A stretch of DNA of 64,000 nt from Kribbella pittospori. Its GTDB lineage: Bacteria > Actinomycetota > Actinomycetes > Propionibacteriales > Kribbellaceae. Below are positions 8,409 through 18,201 of the stretch, in pieces (the stretch's first letter is position 1; every line of letters begins with the position of its first letter). The notes under the pieces are model-generated. The model was not told the origin of the DNA, searched no databases, and was given only the letters and a program-made list of their open reading frames with translations. Both the position numbers and the translations under genes were made by a program. The stretch spans positions 620,001-684,000 of the forward strand of contig NZ_SJKB01000003.1 of the NCBI RefSeq assembly GCF_004331465.1, given 5' to 3'.

Positions 8409-10600
8409 TGCGTGCCCCCACTCTCGGTTGCGGCCGTCGACCTGACCACCATGTCGGTGAACTTCGCGGTGGCCCGCACGCAGGCGGTGGCGTCGATCAG
8501 GCCGAAGCCGGTGTCGTTGCGCCAGCCGAACGTCTGGCCAGGAAGCGGTGACGAGGTCGACCGCAGGATTCCCTGGATCTGCGCCGACGTCAGATCGGAC
8601 TTGATCCCCAGCATCAGCGCGGCGACGCCGCAGACGAACGGGCTGGCCATGCTGGTGCCGGTCATCTCGATCCACGGGACCTCGCTGTCGAAGCCCTTGG
8701 CGGCCACCACAGCGGTTCCGTTCGCGGCGATATCGGGCTTGGGCCGTCCGTCTCGGGTCGGACCGCGGCTGGACGTGACATGCGCGGCGTTGCGATCGAT
8801 GTCGGCGTTCGCAACGGACAGCAGGCGCTCGGCGCAGGCGAGCGAGCCGATCATGCGGTCGTCGGTGTACGAACCCGGTGCGAAGTACGACGGGTAACGC
8901 CATTGCTGCGCGGATCCGGGCACCCGCCGTGGGTCGTCCCGCTCGATCCAGGCGTCGAAGCTGCCGTCGCGCACGACCGCCCCGGTGAGGCGGACACGCC
9001 ACTCGCCGGAGGCGATCGGACCCAGTTGCGGGCTACCGCCTGGCTGCTGCGGCCCGAAGAACGGTGAGAGCAGCACCGAAATCCGGTTCAGCCCGTTGGC
9101 CGGGTGATAGGCCTCGTTGTAGACGCTCAGGACCGTGCCGTTGCCCAGCAGCGCGTTCCGGATCATCTGGCCGAGCCTGATCGGCTCCAGCCAGGGCTGA
9201 CCGGGCGGCTTGACCTCGACGTCGAAGCGGTCCTGAGGGCCGTACCAGATTTCCAGCTCGTTCTCGGAGATGTCCTGTACGCCGTCTCCGCCGACGATCC
9301 AGCCGAGTTCGCGTCGCAGGTTGGTCGCGGGGATCTTTCCGCTGGCGTGGATCCGTCCCTTGACGTATCCCCGGTCGGTGGGCGAGCCGGGCTCGACCTG
9401 GCCCGCGTTGCCGGCCGCGACTGACACGCATCTGCCGCGCGTCGCCAGCGCATTGTCGATCCACCGGGCCATGGCGCTCGAGGTGTCGTGGGCGTGCCCG
9501 TTGGTCCCCAGGCTGATGTTGATCGACAGCGGGAGAGGGGTGTTGTCCTTGCCGAGTTCCGCGGCCAGTTCGATCAGGTACTCGACAGCGTCAGCGATCC
9601 GGGTGGAGTCGTAGAAGCTCGACGACGCGACAGTGTCCTCGGGGCGCAGCGCGAGAAGGACGCCCGCGATGAACGCGTTGCGAGCGACTCCGTCGTTTCC
9701 AGCGGCGATCGATGCCACATGAGTGCCGTGCGACCCGATGACCATCTGCGACTGGGGCTCGAGGCTGCTGGCGGCCATGTTCCGGGTGCGCGCGCCGTCG
9801 ATGGCCGCGTTCATGTGCTCACCGCGGATCTCCGAGCCGTAGTCCAGACCGACGTACCGCCCCAGATTGCGGTTGGCAGGAGAGGGGCGAGAGGTGCCGG
9901 CCTGATCCCAGATGGCAACCCAGCGAGTCTTGCTCTTGTCCAGGAAGTCCGGGTGGGCGAAGTCGAACCCACCGACGTCGATGATCCCGACCAGGACATC
10001 CTGGCCGTCGTGGTGACGAGCGCTCTCCGCCTTTACCCGCCGCGTATCGCCCGGGCCGTTCGTGATGTTGTGGCCGATCACCGGCTCCGGACCCCGCAAT
10101 GCCTGGCCCGGTTCGACGTACGCGACGGCCGCATTGACCAGCAGGTCCCGCACGTCCTTCGCGGCGACCTCGACCACGCCGGTGTCGAGTTTCCAGCGCG
10201 ACCGCTTGGCATAGCGGTTGACCGCATTGATGGCATCCTCACGGACGTTCGGCGTCAGGTCCCGATCGAGCTTGACGAAGAGGCTGAAGACGACGTTCTC
10301 CGGGGGCGCCTCCTGCGGGGTCTTCGCCGCAAGGGCGATCACCTCCGCCGGCGACAGAGCCGTCGGGGCTCGCGGACTCGCGGCGTCGACCGGACCAGCC
10401 GCCTCGACTTCGATCGTCTCGCGGAACTCAGACTCTCTGGTAACAGGCGCGGCTCCGGTGCCATCGACCGCGGGCTCTGCCAAGGCGACGGACGGGCATT
10501 GCTCCGCTCGCGCTTGGTTGACCTGGTCGGTCCCGCCCAAGAAGACATCGAGCTTCGGCGACAACCGTGGATCGAGCGACCTGATTTTCGGCGCGGCCAT
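8405..10600 (-). CDS. S8 (subtilisin-like) peptidase with a large insert, apparently intracellular
   Basis: The 731-residue protein has no signal peptide. After about 85 residues of low-complexity N-terminus comes an I9-like propeptide region, then the subtilase catalytic domain. With ATG 10600 as residue 1 the triad is D208 (GIIDVGG), H291 (GSHGTHVAS) and S650 (GTSMASP). The H-to-S distance of about 360 residues is much longer than in plain subtilisins. The extra segment contains a beta-rich stretch (GEWRVRLTGAVVRDGSFDAWI) that resembles the jelly-roll insert of Csp-type subtilases. Starts at 10618 and GTG 10642 are also open; AGGGGGA 5 bases upstream favours 10600. It forms a coupled pair with the downstream MBL gene. 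Confidence 0.88.
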   Translation of the reverse strand: MAAPKIRSLDPRLSPKLDVFLGGTDQVNQARAEQCPSVALAEPAVDGTGAAPVTRESEFRETIEVEAAGPVDAASPRAPTALSPAEVIALAAKTPQEAPPENVVFSLFVKLDRDLTPNVREDAINAVNRYAKRSRWKLDTGVVEVAAKDVRDLLVNAAVAYVEPGQALRGPEPVIGHNITNGPGDTRRVKAESARHHDGQDVLVGIIDVGGFDFAHPDFLDKSKTRWVAIWDQAGTSRPSPANRNLGRYVGLDYGSEIRGEHMNAAIDGARTRNMAASSLEPQSQMVIGSHGTHVASIAAGNDGVARNAFIAGVLLALRPEDTVASSSFYDSTRIADAVEYLIELAAELGKDNTPLPLSINISLGTNGHAHDTSSAMARWIDNALATRGRCVSVAAGNAGQVEPGSPTDRGYVKGRIHASGKIPATNLRRELGWIVGGDGVQDISENELEIWYGPQDRFDVEVKPPGQPWLEPIRLGQMIRNALLGNGTVLSVYNEAYHPANGLNRISVLLSPFFGPQQPGGSPQLGPIASGEWRVRLTGAVVRDGSFDAWIERDDPRRVPGSAQQWRYPSYFAPGSYTDDRMIGSLACAERLLSVANADIDRNAAHVTSSRGPTRDGRPKPDIAANGTAVVAAKGFDSEVPWIEMTGTSMASPFVCGVAALMLGIKSDLTSAQIQGILRSTSSPLPGQTFGWRNDTGFGLIDATACVRATAKFTDMVVRSTAATESGGTQ

Positions 10601-10759
10601 AGCATCCCCCTGCTTCATCCCCCAGCGCCCCTCGTCCGTCACTCAATGCGTCGTGACAGGGCCAATGCGCTACACAACGATGATGGACCTCATCCCGTCA
10701 ACAAAGTAGAGGCCCAGCCCGTGACTGAACCCTTGGACCTCCGACATCGTTGATTGGGG

Positions 10760-10775
10760 TGTGACGACGGTCACA
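10760..10775. promoter_or_regulatory. CRP/FNR-type binding site
   Basis: TGTGACGACGGTCACA matches the CRP consensus TGTGA-N6-TCACA exactly and lies within a larger perfect palindrome with 8-bp arms (10758-10777). It is 21 bp upstream of the CHRD start codon, where a bound protein would cover the promoter or ribosome site. Actinobacterial Crp/GlxR proteins use this consensus; regulation here is inferred. Confidence 0.6.
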
Positions 10776-10796
10776 CCTCAGTGAGGGAGGGAGCAC

Positions 10797-11351
10797 ATGG
10801 TGGCAAGACGAGCACGTTGGGTGGCTGCGGCCTTCGCGATCGGGCTGGCGGCCACGGCGACAGGTAGTGTGGCGACCGCGGGACGCGACGACGCGGGCAG
10901 TACGCCGAACACGATCCGCGAGCAACTGACCGGCTACGAGGAGGATCCCGCTCCGATCTCGACGAACGGCAGTGGACGGTTCCAGGCCCAGATCAACGAC
11001 CGGGCGCAGGAGATCACCTATCGCCTGAGCTACACCACGTTGGAGGGCGCGGTCCAGCAGGCGCACATCCACTTCGGCGGTAAGGCGCAGAGCGGCGGGA
11101 TCAGCGTGTTCCTGTGCACCAACCTGGGCAACGGCCCGGCCGGGACCCAAGCGTGCCCCGCGGCACCGGCGACCGTCAGCGGCACGATCAGGCCGGCCGA
11201 CGTCATCGGTCCGGCGGCCCAGAGCCTGACCGCCGGCCAGTTCAACGACCTGGTCAAGGCGATCCGGAACGGCACGACGTACGTCAATGTGCACAGCAGC
11301 CTGTTCCCCGGCGGTGAGATCAGGAGCCAACTGGACCACCACCACAACTGA
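10797..11351 (+). CDS. Secreted CHRD-domain protein
   Basis: The 184-residue protein starts with a signal peptide (MVARRARWVAAAFAIGLAA...) and consists mainly of one CHRD domain. Family features are the early LTGYEEDP motif (usually LxGxxExP), the QAHIHFG histidine motif, and the end YVNVHSSLFPGGEIRSQL. CHRD domains are found in chordin and many bacterial secreted proteins; their bacterial function is unknown. The start is well set by GGGAGGGAG upstream. A CRP-like palindrome lies just upstream and a strong hairpin follows. Confidence 0.9.
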   Translation: MVARRARWVAAAFAIGLAATATGSVATAGRDDAGSTPNTIREQLTGYEEDPAPISTNGSGRFQAQINDRAQEITYRLSYTTLEGAVQQAHIHFGGKAQSGGISVFLCTNLGNGPAGTQACPAAPATVSGTIRPADVIGPAAQSLTAGQFNDLVKAIRNGTTYVNVHSSLFPGGEIRSQLDHHHN

Positions 11352-11363
11352 TCAACGAAACGT

Positions 11364-11387
11364 GAGGGCGGGTCGTTGCCCGCCCTC
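11364..11387. terminator. Bidirectional hairpin terminator
   Basis: A perfect 9-bp stem GAGGGCGGG/CCCGCCCTC with a 6-nt loop lies 12 bases after the CHRD stop and touches the stop of the convergent glucosidase gene. Confidence 0.75.
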
Positions 11388-14064
11388 AAGCCGAGCCGTC
11401 GCCCATCGTGCGGAGGACATCCCCGATGGACTGCACTGACCCGTGCCTGCGCCGGATCAGGTCGGCGACGATCCCGGTCCAGCCGGTCTGATGCGCGGCG
11501 CCCAGACCGGCGGCGTTGTCGCCGTGGAAGTACTCGTGGAACATCAGGTTGTCCTTCCAGTGCGCGTCGCTCTGCAGCCGCTCGACCCCGCCGAAGCAGG
11601 GCCGTCGGCCGTCCGGGCCGACGAGGAAGATCGACACCAGCCGGGCGAACAGGTCGTCGGCGATGGCGTCGAGAGCTAACAGTTCGCCCGATCCGGTGGG
11701 GTATTCGACCTTCAGGTCATCGCCGAAGAAGCGGTGGTAGCGCAGCAAGGCGGTGGTCGCGAGGAAGTTCAGCGGGAACCACACCGGCCCGCGCCAGTTC
11801 GAGTTGCCGCCGAACATGTCCGTGGTCGACTCGGCCGGTTCGTAGTCCACCGTGGCGCGCACCCCCTCCACCTCGAGGGTGTACGGGTGGTCGCGGTGGA
11901 AGGCGGACAGCGAGCGCAGTCCATGCGGCGACAAGAACTCGTCGGGATCGAACAGCTTGCCGAACAGGCGCAGTACCTGCTCGACCCCGATCGCTCCCAT
12001 CAGTAGTCGCTGCTGCCCGGCGTCGCCCCGCAGTACGCCGGCCTCCGCCAGACTCTCGCGGTCACGCAGGCCCTGGCGATCGAGGAACTCCGCGAACTGC
12101 TTGCCTGGAGCAACAGCTCGCTCCAGCAGTTCGTCGTCGATCACGGCCACCGCCAGCATCGGGATGATGCCGACCATCGAGTGCACCTTCACCGGTACGA
12201 CGCCGCCCGGGGTGGCGATCCGGTCGTAGAACAGGCCGTCGGTCTCGTCCCACATCCCCTGCTGGGCCATCGCGGTGCGAATCGCGGCGAAATGCTCGAG
12301 GAACTTGTGCACCAGGTCGCGCGCGGGCCGGTGCCCGGTCCGGTTCAGGATCGCCGCGATCGTCGTCAGCGCCAGCGCGTACGCCGCCATCCAGCCGGTG
12401 GCGTCGGCCTGTTCGAGCACCCCGCCGACCGGCAGATGCGAACGGTCGAGCGGGCCGATGTTGTCCAGCCCGAGGAACCCGCCCTCGAACAGGTTCGACC
12501 CGTCGGCGTCCTCCCGGTTGACCCACCAGGTGAAGTTGACCAGCAGTTTGTCGAAGATCCGGCTGAGGAAGTCGAGATCGCGCCCGCCGTCGATGGCGAA
12601 CACCTCCAGCGCCGCGAACGCCTGGACCGGCGGGTTCACATCGCTGAAGTCCCATTCGTACGCCGGGAGGGCGCCGTTCGGGTGCTGGAACCACTCGCGG
12701 CACACCAGCAGCAACTGGTTCTTGGCGAACTCGGGATCGACGTGGGCCAGCGCGATGCAGTGGAACGCGAGGTCCCAGGAGGCGAACCAGGGGTACTCCC
12801 ACTTGTCCGGCATCGACATCACGTCGAAGGCGTTGAAGGTGCGCCATCGATGATTGCGTGCGGCGTGCCGCGAGGCCGGCGGCACCGGCTGTCCCGGGTC
12901 GCCGTCCAGCCAGCGGGCAACGTCGTAGTAGTAGAGCTGTTTGCTCCACAGCATGCCGGCGAAGGCCTGCCGCATCACCATCGCCTCGTCGGGCGAGGCG
13001 GCCGCCGGGGTGAGATCGGCGTAGAACTCGTCAGCCTCCGCCCGGCGGGTGTTGATGACCTCCTCGTACTCCGATCCGAGCGCGGTCGCGGCATCAACGC
13101 CCGATCGGGCCGGACGTAGCCGCAGCCGCAGTTCCACGGTCGAGCCCGGCGCGACGTCGACGCGGTACCAGACTGCGCACTTGGTGCCGCGCTGAGCCGG
13201 ATCGACGGTCGGTGCACCGGTGACGACGTGGTCGTTGATCCCGTCCTTCGGGTACGGCGTCGACCCGGCAACGCCGTACAGCCGCTGGATGTTGGTCTCG
13301 TTCTCACAGAACAGCAGAGTCGGCGTGGTGCCGTCGGGCCCCGGTGCGGCCAGTAGTTCCAGCTCGCCAAGGGATGGGTGCGAGACGCGCACGCTCGATG
13401 CACCGGTTGCGGCGAGCTCGGGTCGTTGAACACCCGGGCTCCACGACCAGGTGTTGCGGAACCAGGCCGTCGGCAGGACGTGGAGTGTTTCCGGGTCCGG
13501 CCCGGCGTTCGTGACCTGGATCGTCATCAGCAGGTCGGTCGGGCTCGCCTTGGCGTACTGCACCTCGACGATCCAGTACCGATCCTCGTCGAACGCCCCG
13601 GTGTCGAGGAGTTCGTACTCTGGGTCGTGCTTGCCGCGCCTGCTGTTCTCGGCGAGCAGGTCTTCGTACGGGAACGCGCGCTGCGGGTAGTGGTAGCGCC
13701 AGCGGTTCCAGGCATGGCTCGGTACGGCGTCGAGGTACCACCAGTAGTCCTTGACGTCCTCGCCGTGGTTCGCCTCCGCGCCGGTCAGTCCGAACGGCCG
13801 CTCCTTGAGGATCGGGTCGTGCCCGTTCCACAACGCCAGCCCGAGACACAGCCGTTGCTCGATGTCGCTGAACCCGGCCAGTCCGTCCTCGCCCCACCGG
13901 TACGCCGTGGAGCGGGCGCGGTCGTGCGAGAGGTAGTCCCACGCCTCGCCGTCGGCGCTGTAGTCCTCCCGCACCGTGCCCCACTGACGCTCGCTGAGGT
14001 ACGGACCCCACAGACACCAGTCGCTCCGGTCACCCGCCATCCGCTCGCGTTCGACTCCGGACAT
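11386..14064 (-). CDS. GH63/MGH1-like cytoplasmic glucosidase
   Basis: The protein (about 892 residues) has no signal peptide and shows features of the bacterial glucosidase family related to GH63. These are an N-terminal [22 protein letters not shown] segment, the RFx-like [20 protein letters not shown] region, and an (alpha/alpha)6 C-terminal barrel with [28 protein letters not shown] and [11 protein letters not shown]. These enzymes hydrolyse alpha-glucosidic (or mannosylglycerate-type) substrates. ATG 14064 is used; in-frame ATGs at 14073 and 14040 are possible. It diverges from the LuxR-type hydrolase gene. Confidence 0.85.
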   Translation of the reverse strand: MSGVERERMAGDRSDWCLWGPYLSERQWGTVREDYSADGEAWDYLSHDRARSTAYRWGEDGLAGFSDIEQRLCLGLALWNGHDPILKERPFGLTGAEANHGEDVKDYWWYLDAVPSHAWNRWRYHYPQRAFPYEDLLAENSRRGKHDPEYELLDTGAFDEDRYWIVEVQYAKASPTDLLMTIQVTNAGPDPETLHVLPTAWFRNTWSWSPGVQRPELAATGASSVRVSHPSLGELELLAAPGPDGTTPTLLFCENETNIQRLYGVAGSTPYPKDGINDHVVTGAPTVDPAQRGTKCAVWYRVDVAPGSTVELRLRLRPARSGVDAATALGSEYEEVINTRRAEADEFYADLTPAAASPDEAMVMRQAFAGMLWSKQLYYYDVARWLDGDPGQPVPPASRHAARNHRWRTFNAFDVMSMPDKWEYPWFASWDLAFHCIALAHVDPEFAKNQLLLVCREWFQHPNGALPAYEWDFSDVNPPVQAFAALEVFAIDGGRDLDFLSRIFDKLLVNFTWWVNREDADGSNLFEGGFLGLDNIGPLDRSHLPVGGVLEQADATGWMAAYALALTTIAAILNRTGHRPARDLVHKFLEHFAAIRTAMAQQGMWDETDGLFYDRIATPGGVVPVKVHSMVGIIPMLAVAVIDDELLERAVAPGKQFAEFLDRQGLRDRESLAEAGVLRGDAGQQRLLMGAIGVEQVLRLFGKLFDPDEFLSPHGLRSLSAFHRDHPYTLEVEGVRATVDYEPAESTTDMFGGNSNWRGPVWFPLNFLATTALLRYHRFFGDDLKVEYPTGSGELLALDAIADDLFARLVSIFLVGPDGRRPCFGGVERLQSDAHWKDNLMFHEYFHGDNAAGLGAAHQTGWTGIVADLIRRRHGSVQSIGDVLRTMGDGSA

Positions 14065-14146
14065 GTGCCCCATTGTTCGGCGACCACGCCACATCCCGCC
14101 TCGTCTGCGGCTGATGAAGCGGAGCCGGCCTCGCTACGATCGGGAG

Positions 14147-15211
14147 GTGCGACACAAGGTCGGCTACTGTGCGGCGCCGGATGCGGTGAAGCTGGCCTAC
14201 GCCGTCCATGGTGGCGGTCCGCCGATCGTCCGGGTGGCGACCTGGATGACCCATCTCGAGTTCGACTGGGAGAGCCCGGTGTGGCGCCACTGGCTCGACG
14301 CTCTCGGAGACGGTCACACGCTGATCCGGTACGACGAGCGCGGCTGCGGGCTCTCGGATCGCGACGTGGACGACATCTCGTTCGATGCCTGGGTGGCTGA
14401 CCTCGAAGCCGTGGTCGATGCGGCCGGCGTCGATCGGTTCGCGCTGCTCGGCGTCTCGGCCGGTGCGGCGGTCGCGGTCGCGTACGCGGCCCGTCATCCC
14501 GAGCGGCTCACGCATCTCGTTCTCTACGGGGGATACGCGCGCGGCCGGACCCTTCGCGGTGCGGGGCAGCGCCGGCTGCAAGAGGCGTTGGTCGCCGCGA
14601 TCTCCGCCGGCTGGACCAATCCGGATCCGACGTTTCGGCACCTCTTCAGCATGCTGTTCCTCCCAGCCGGCACGCCCGAGCAGATGGGGTGGTACGACGA
14701 CTTGCAGCGACACTCCACCTCGGCCGCGACCGCAGTACGTCTCTACGACGCGCGTGGCCGCCTCAACGTGGTGGACCTCGCGGCGCGGGTGCGGACAAGG
14801 ACGCTCGTCGTACACGCGGCGGGCGACCGAGTCGTGCCGGTGGACGAAGGCCGGCTGCTCGCCACCTTGCTCCCCGAAGCGCAGCTGGTCCTGCTGGAGT
14901 CGGCGAACCACATCCTGCTGTCGGACGAGCCCGCGTGGGCGAACTTCGTCGCGGAGTTGCGTGCCTTCCTCGGGACGGAGCCGGCGGTCGCCCAGCCAGG
15001 GACCGGAATCGAGGAGCTCAGCCCGCGGGAGCTGGACGTCCTCGCGCTCGTCGCGGCCGGGCTGACGAACGAGGTGATCGCCGACAGGCTGAGCCTCAGC
15101 GTCCGCACTGTCGAGCGTCATCTGACGAACACGTACGTCAAGCTGCGGGTCTCGGGCAAGGCAGGACGTGCGGCCGCGGCGGCCAGGTTCTCCGAGGCGC
15201 AGCGTCCCTGA
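14147..15211 (+). CDS. Alpha/beta hydrolase-LuxR fusion regulator
   Basis: This 354-residue protein joins an alpha/beta-hydrolase domain (about residues 10-275) to a C-terminal LuxR-type helix-turn-helix (ELSPRELDVLALVAAGLTNEVIADRL...TVERHLTNTYVKL). The nucleophile elbow is GVSAGAAV and a final catalytic-type histidine is in ANHILL. Such proteins are thought to sense a small ligand through the hydrolase fold and control transcription. The GTG at 14147 matches the N-terminus of relatives (VRHKVGYCAAPD), although its ribosome site is poor; ATG 14114 is an alternative. Confidence 0.83.
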   Translation: MRHKVGYCAAPDAVKLAYAVHGGGPPIVRVATWMTHLEFDWESPVWRHWLDALGDGHTLIRYDERGCGLSDRDVDDISFDAWVADLEAVVDAAGVDRFALLGVSAGAAVAVAYAARHPERLTHLVLYGGYARGRTLRGAGQRRLQEALVAAISAGWTNPDPTFRHLFSMLFLPAGTPEQMGWYDDLQRHSTSAATAVRLYDARGRLNVVDLAARVRTRTLVVHAAGDRVVPVDEGRLLATLLPEAQLVLLESANHILLSDEPAWANFVAELRAFLGTEPAVAQPGTGIEELSPRELDVLALVAAGLTNEVIADRLSLSVRTVERHLTNTYVKLRVSGKAGRAAAAARFSEAQRP

Positions 15212-15352
15212 TCCGGGCGGTTGCGTGTTGACCGCCAGCCCGACCCTGCGGCATTGCGTGCTGACTCCGATGCGGGCGACTCGTGCCGCTGCCTACCTTC
15301 ACAGGTATCAGCGCAAACGCCCGGGTTTCGGGCCGTTCGAAGGAGGCATTCG

Positions 15353-16228
15353 ATGGAGCACATGGTCGTTTCCGACCGGGCATCGGCGGTTATCGCCGAG
15401 CCGACAACGACGTACGACGTCCGCGGTGGGGGAGGTGTCAGCCTGCACGTCCGCGAGTGGGGAAACCGGCAAGGGCGTTCTGTTGTCTTCATTCACGGAT
15501 GGTCGGCGAGTCACGTGTGCTGGGCGCGGCAGATGCAGGGCCGGCTCGCGGACGAGTTTCGTCTGGTGGCGTTCGACAATCGGGGCCACGGCATGTCCGA
15601 GAAGCCGCTGGACGCGGACAGCTATCGCGACCCGCAGTTGTGGGCCGACGACCTCGCCGCGGTCATCGATCAGCTGGGCCTGGACCGGCCGGTGCTGGTC
15701 GCCTGGTCGTACGGCGGATTCATCGTCTCCGACTACATCCGGGCGTACGGCGAGGACCGGACAGGTGCCATCAACCTGGTCGGGGCGGCCGTCATGATGA
15801 AGCCACCCACGTTCGACAACATCGGCCCCGGTTTCCTCGAGAACGCTCCGGACGCCGGCCTGCCCGACCTGGCCACGAACATCGCCGCCGTACGACGCTT
15901 TCTGGGCGTCTGCACCGCCGAGCCGCTCGAGCCGGACGACTGGAGCGCGGCCCTGGCCTGGAACATGGTCGTTCCGCCCGAGGTGAAGGGCGCGTTGATC
16001 TCGCGCCAGATCGACGGCGACGACGTACTGGCGAGGCTTTCGGTGCCTGTCCTGGTGACCCATGGTCGGTCCGACACCATCGTGCTGCCGTCGATGGCCG
16101 AACACGTTCTCGACGTCTGCAAGACCGCCAGGCCGTCCTGGTACGACGGCGTGGGCCACATGCCCTTCATCGAGGACGAGACCCGCTTCGACCGCGAGCT
16201 CGCTGAACTCGCCGCGGACGTCGTCTAG
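15353..16228 (+). CDS. Alpha/beta hydrolase
   Basis: The 291-residue protein has the oxyanion HGW motif (VVFIHGWSAS), the FDNRGHGMSEKP strand-loop, a nucleophile elbow AWSYGG, and the late THGRSDTIV aspartate and GVGHMPFIE histidine. The full alpha/beta-hydrolase triad is therefore present. This arrangement fits haloperoxidase- or esterase-like enzymes; the substrate cannot be read from sequence. AAGGAGG at 15340-15346 fixes the start. It ends 1 bp before the convergent lacI gene. Confidence 0.85.
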   Translation: MEHMVVSDRASAVIAEPTTTYDVRGGGGVSLHVREWGNRQGRSVVFIHGWSASHVCWARQMQGRLADEFRLVAFDNRGHGMSEKPLDADSYRDPQLWADDLAAVIDQLGLDRPVLVAWSYGGFIVSDYIRAYGEDRTGAINLVGAAVMMKPPTFDNIGPGFLENAPDAGLPDLATNIAAVRRFLGVCTAEPLEPDDWSAALAWNMVVPPEVKGALISRQIDGDDVLARLSVPVLVTHGRSDTIVLPSMAEHVLDVCKTARPSWYDGVGHMPFIEDETRFDRELAELAADVV

Positions 16229-16229
16229 C

Positions 16230-17213
16230 TCAGGAGGTCGGGGCAGGTCCCGACGACTGGCGCGGGGTGAAGTCCCCTTGGATCCGGAGTGAGTCCGGCT
16301 GCTTCCCCGCCATCACCTCGCCCAGCAGCTCCACCGCCGCCGCGCCGAGCCTCCCGATCGGCGCGCTCACGGTGCTGAGCTTCGGCGTGAGAACCCTGGC
16401 CAGCAACACATCGTCGCAGCCGACGATGGATCGATCGCCCGGCACGGAGAGTCCCCGCTCCGCAAGTCCCGCGACAACGCCGCACGCGGTCAGGTCGTCG
16501 AAGGCGAAGGCCGCCGTCGCGGGGGAGTCGGTGAAGGCCGCGGCACCTTCCCTACCTCCTTCGTACGAGGCCTCGAAAGGCCCGAGCTCGATCAGCTCCA
16601 CCTCGGCCGAGGCCGCCCACTTCCTGATCGCGGAGGCACGCTGCCGGGCCGCCCAGGACGCCGACGGACCGTGCAGCAGGGCGACCGTCTCGTGGTTCAG
16701 GTCGCGAAGATGGTCGCCGGCCTGCGCGAGTGCCGCCGAGTGGTCACAGATCACCGTGGTCGTATGCATCATCTCCCGGTTCACCACGATCGCCGGGGTG
16801 GAGCCGAGCGCGTCGCGCAGCCGGGCCGGGGTGCCGCGCGGCGACGCCACGATCACGCCGTCCACCTGCCCTGCCAGCCGGCGGATGAGCGCGGCCTCCG
16901 CGGAGGTGCTCTCCTCCGCGTCCACCATGATCACCGACGCGTCGTTGTCCGCCGCCGCCTGCTGGATCGCACGGACCAGCGGCGGGAAGAACGGATTGGT
17001 GATGTCGGGGATGTACAGCCCGATGGCGCCGGTCCGGCCGGTGGCCAGGCGACGTGCCGACCTGTTCGGCTGATACCCCAGCTCATCGGCCTTGGCGAGG
17101 ATCCGCGCCCGTACGTCGTCGCGCACCTGATCCGGACGGGTGAACGCCCGCGACACCGTGGACCCCGACACCCCGAGGGCGTCGGCGATCGAGTAGATAG
17201 TCACCTTCGTCAT
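16230..17213 (-). CDS. LacI-family transcriptional regulator (nagB-linked)
   Basis: The 327-residue protein has an N-terminal LacI helix-turn-helix (TIYSIADALGVSGSTVSRAF), the hinge helix region PNRSARRLATGRTGAIGL, and a periplasmic-binding-protein-like sugar domain. It lies 81 bp downstream of nagB on the same strand and is probably cotranscribed, which suggests it responds to an amino-sugar derivative. Its likely operators are the two TGCAA-type palindromes around 18.1-18.2 kb, though the second LacI regulator is an equal candidate. Confidence 0.9.
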   Translation of the reverse strand: MTKVTIYSIADALGVSGSTVSRAFTRPDQVRDDVRARILAKADELGYQPNRSARRLATGRTGAIGLYIPDITNPFFPPLVRAIQQAAADNDASVIMVDAEESTSAEAALIRRLAGQVDGVIVASPRGTPARLRDALGSTPAIVVNREMMHTTTVICDHSAALAQAGDHLRDLNHETVALLHGPSASWAARQRASAIRKWAASAEVELIELGPFEASYEGGREGAAAFTDSPATAAFAFDDLTACGVVAGLAERGLSVPGDRSIVGCDDVLLARVLTPKLSTVSAPIGRLGAAAVELLGEVMAGKQPDSLRIQGDFTPRQSSGPAPTS

Positions 17214-17286
17214 GGGTCGGCTTCCTTCGGCTCTCGGGCACCGGCGCGATCGGCACTCGCCCCCGCGTGCACTCTATCGACACCAC

Positions 17287-17303
17287 GGCGCCTGTCAGGC
17301 GCC
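17287..17303 (-). terminator. GC-rich hairpin at the end of nagB
   Basis: GGCGCCTG-T-CAGGCGCC is a perfect 8-bp inverted repeat spanning the nagB stop codon. It may be a weak terminator or transcript-stabilising hairpin between nagB and the following lacI gene. Confidence 0.4.
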
Positions 17304-18077
17304 CAGAGTCGAGCGCAGAGTCGCGCGCAGCCGGCTCGCGGCGTCCGCGTCCAGATAGAGGGTGCAGCCCGGGTGGGTGCGCAAGATGGTGCTGGGGCAG
17401 TGTTCGCCCAGCGGATCGAGCAGAGTGGCCCGCACGGCCTCCGCTTTGCCTTCCTTCGACACGACACAGAACAGCCGCGCCGCGTCGAGCAATCGCGGAA
17501 CGCTGAGGGTCAACGCGCGGGTGGGTACGTCGTCGAAGGAGTCGAAGCATTCGTCGTCGACCTGCTGTTGCCGGCAGATCTCGTCGAGCTCGACGACCTT
17601 CACCGCGTGCGGGTCGTCGAAGTCCGCGACGGGCGGATCGTTGAAGGCGATGTGGCCGTTGACGCCGATGCCCAGGCAGACGATGTCGATGGGTGCCTCG
17701 GCGAGCAGGTCCGCGTAGCGACGGGCTTCGGCGTCCGCCCCGTGGGTCGGGTCGAGCACATGTGCGGTGCCCAGCGGCACCCGATTCCACAGCGCTTTCT
17801 TGAGCCAATTGCCGAAGCCGGCCGGATCGTCGGCGTCGAGCCCTATGTATTCGTCCATATGGAATGCCGTCACGGCGGACCAGTCGATATCCGGCTCGGC
17901 CAGTAATGCATTGATCGTTTCTGCCTGGCTCGGTGCGGAGGCGAAAATCACTCGCGCTTCTCCCTGGCGGGAGATGACCCGGCGCAGCTCGGCCGCGATA
18001 TCGGCTGCGGCCGCTCGCCCAGTCGCGACAGGATCGGAGAAGATGCGCACCCAAGGCTCGATTGTTGGCGTTGTCAT
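17295..18077 (-). CDS. nagB: Glucosamine-6-phosphate deaminase
   Basis: The 260-residue protein contains the NagB motifs FHMDEYIGLD (D75-E76, general base region) and GIGVNGHIAFNDP (136-148, active-site H142). It converts glucosamine-6-phosphate to fructose-6-phosphate and ammonia, the entry of amino sugars into glycolysis. ATG 18077 is preferred over an upstream start because the preceding region carries the promoter-operator. A TTGACC element followed by an operator lies just upstream, so expression is probably repressed by a LacI protein. No nagA is in the window; two PIG-L deacetylases are encoded nearby. Confidence 0.93.
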   Translation of the reverse strand: MTTPTIEPWVRIFSDPVATGRAAAADIAAELRRVISRQGEARVIFASAPSQAETINALLAEPDIDWSAVTAFHMDEYIGLDADDPAGFGNWLKKALWNRVPLGTAHVLDPTHGADAEARRYADLLAEAPIDIVCLGIGVNGHIAFNDPPVADFDDPHAVKVVELDEICRQQQVDDECFDSFDDVPTRALTLSVPRLLDAARLFCVVSKEGKAEAVRATLLDPLGEHCPSTILRTHPGCTLYLDADAASRLRATLRSTLGA

Positions 18078-18092
18078 GCTGCATAGCTTGGG

Positions 18093-18108
18093 CTGCAACC
18101 GCTTGCAG
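18093..18108. promoter_or_regulatory. LacI-type operator in the nagB promoter
   Basis: The palindrome TGCAACCGCTTGCA (18094-18107) extends by one base pair on each side. Read toward nagB it is preceded by TTGACC, giving the block TTGACCTGCAAGCGGTTGCA. The same 20 bases occur, pointing the other way, at 18202-18221. A protein bound here would sit right after the -35 element. Confidence 0.7.
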
Positions 18109-18201
18109 GTCAAGCCGCACTGGCGCGCCTCCGAGCCCGTCCGCAGGTGCGCCGACGTCGACCGGCCAGGCGGAGCCGCCGACTCAGCGGTCGAGGAGTC
18201 G

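Noticed and set aside
8409-9002. Long N-terminal extension of the MBL gene into the subtilase gene
   Set aside because: The extension is a shadow of the subtilase frame. The real start is the ATGA-coupled ATG at 8408.
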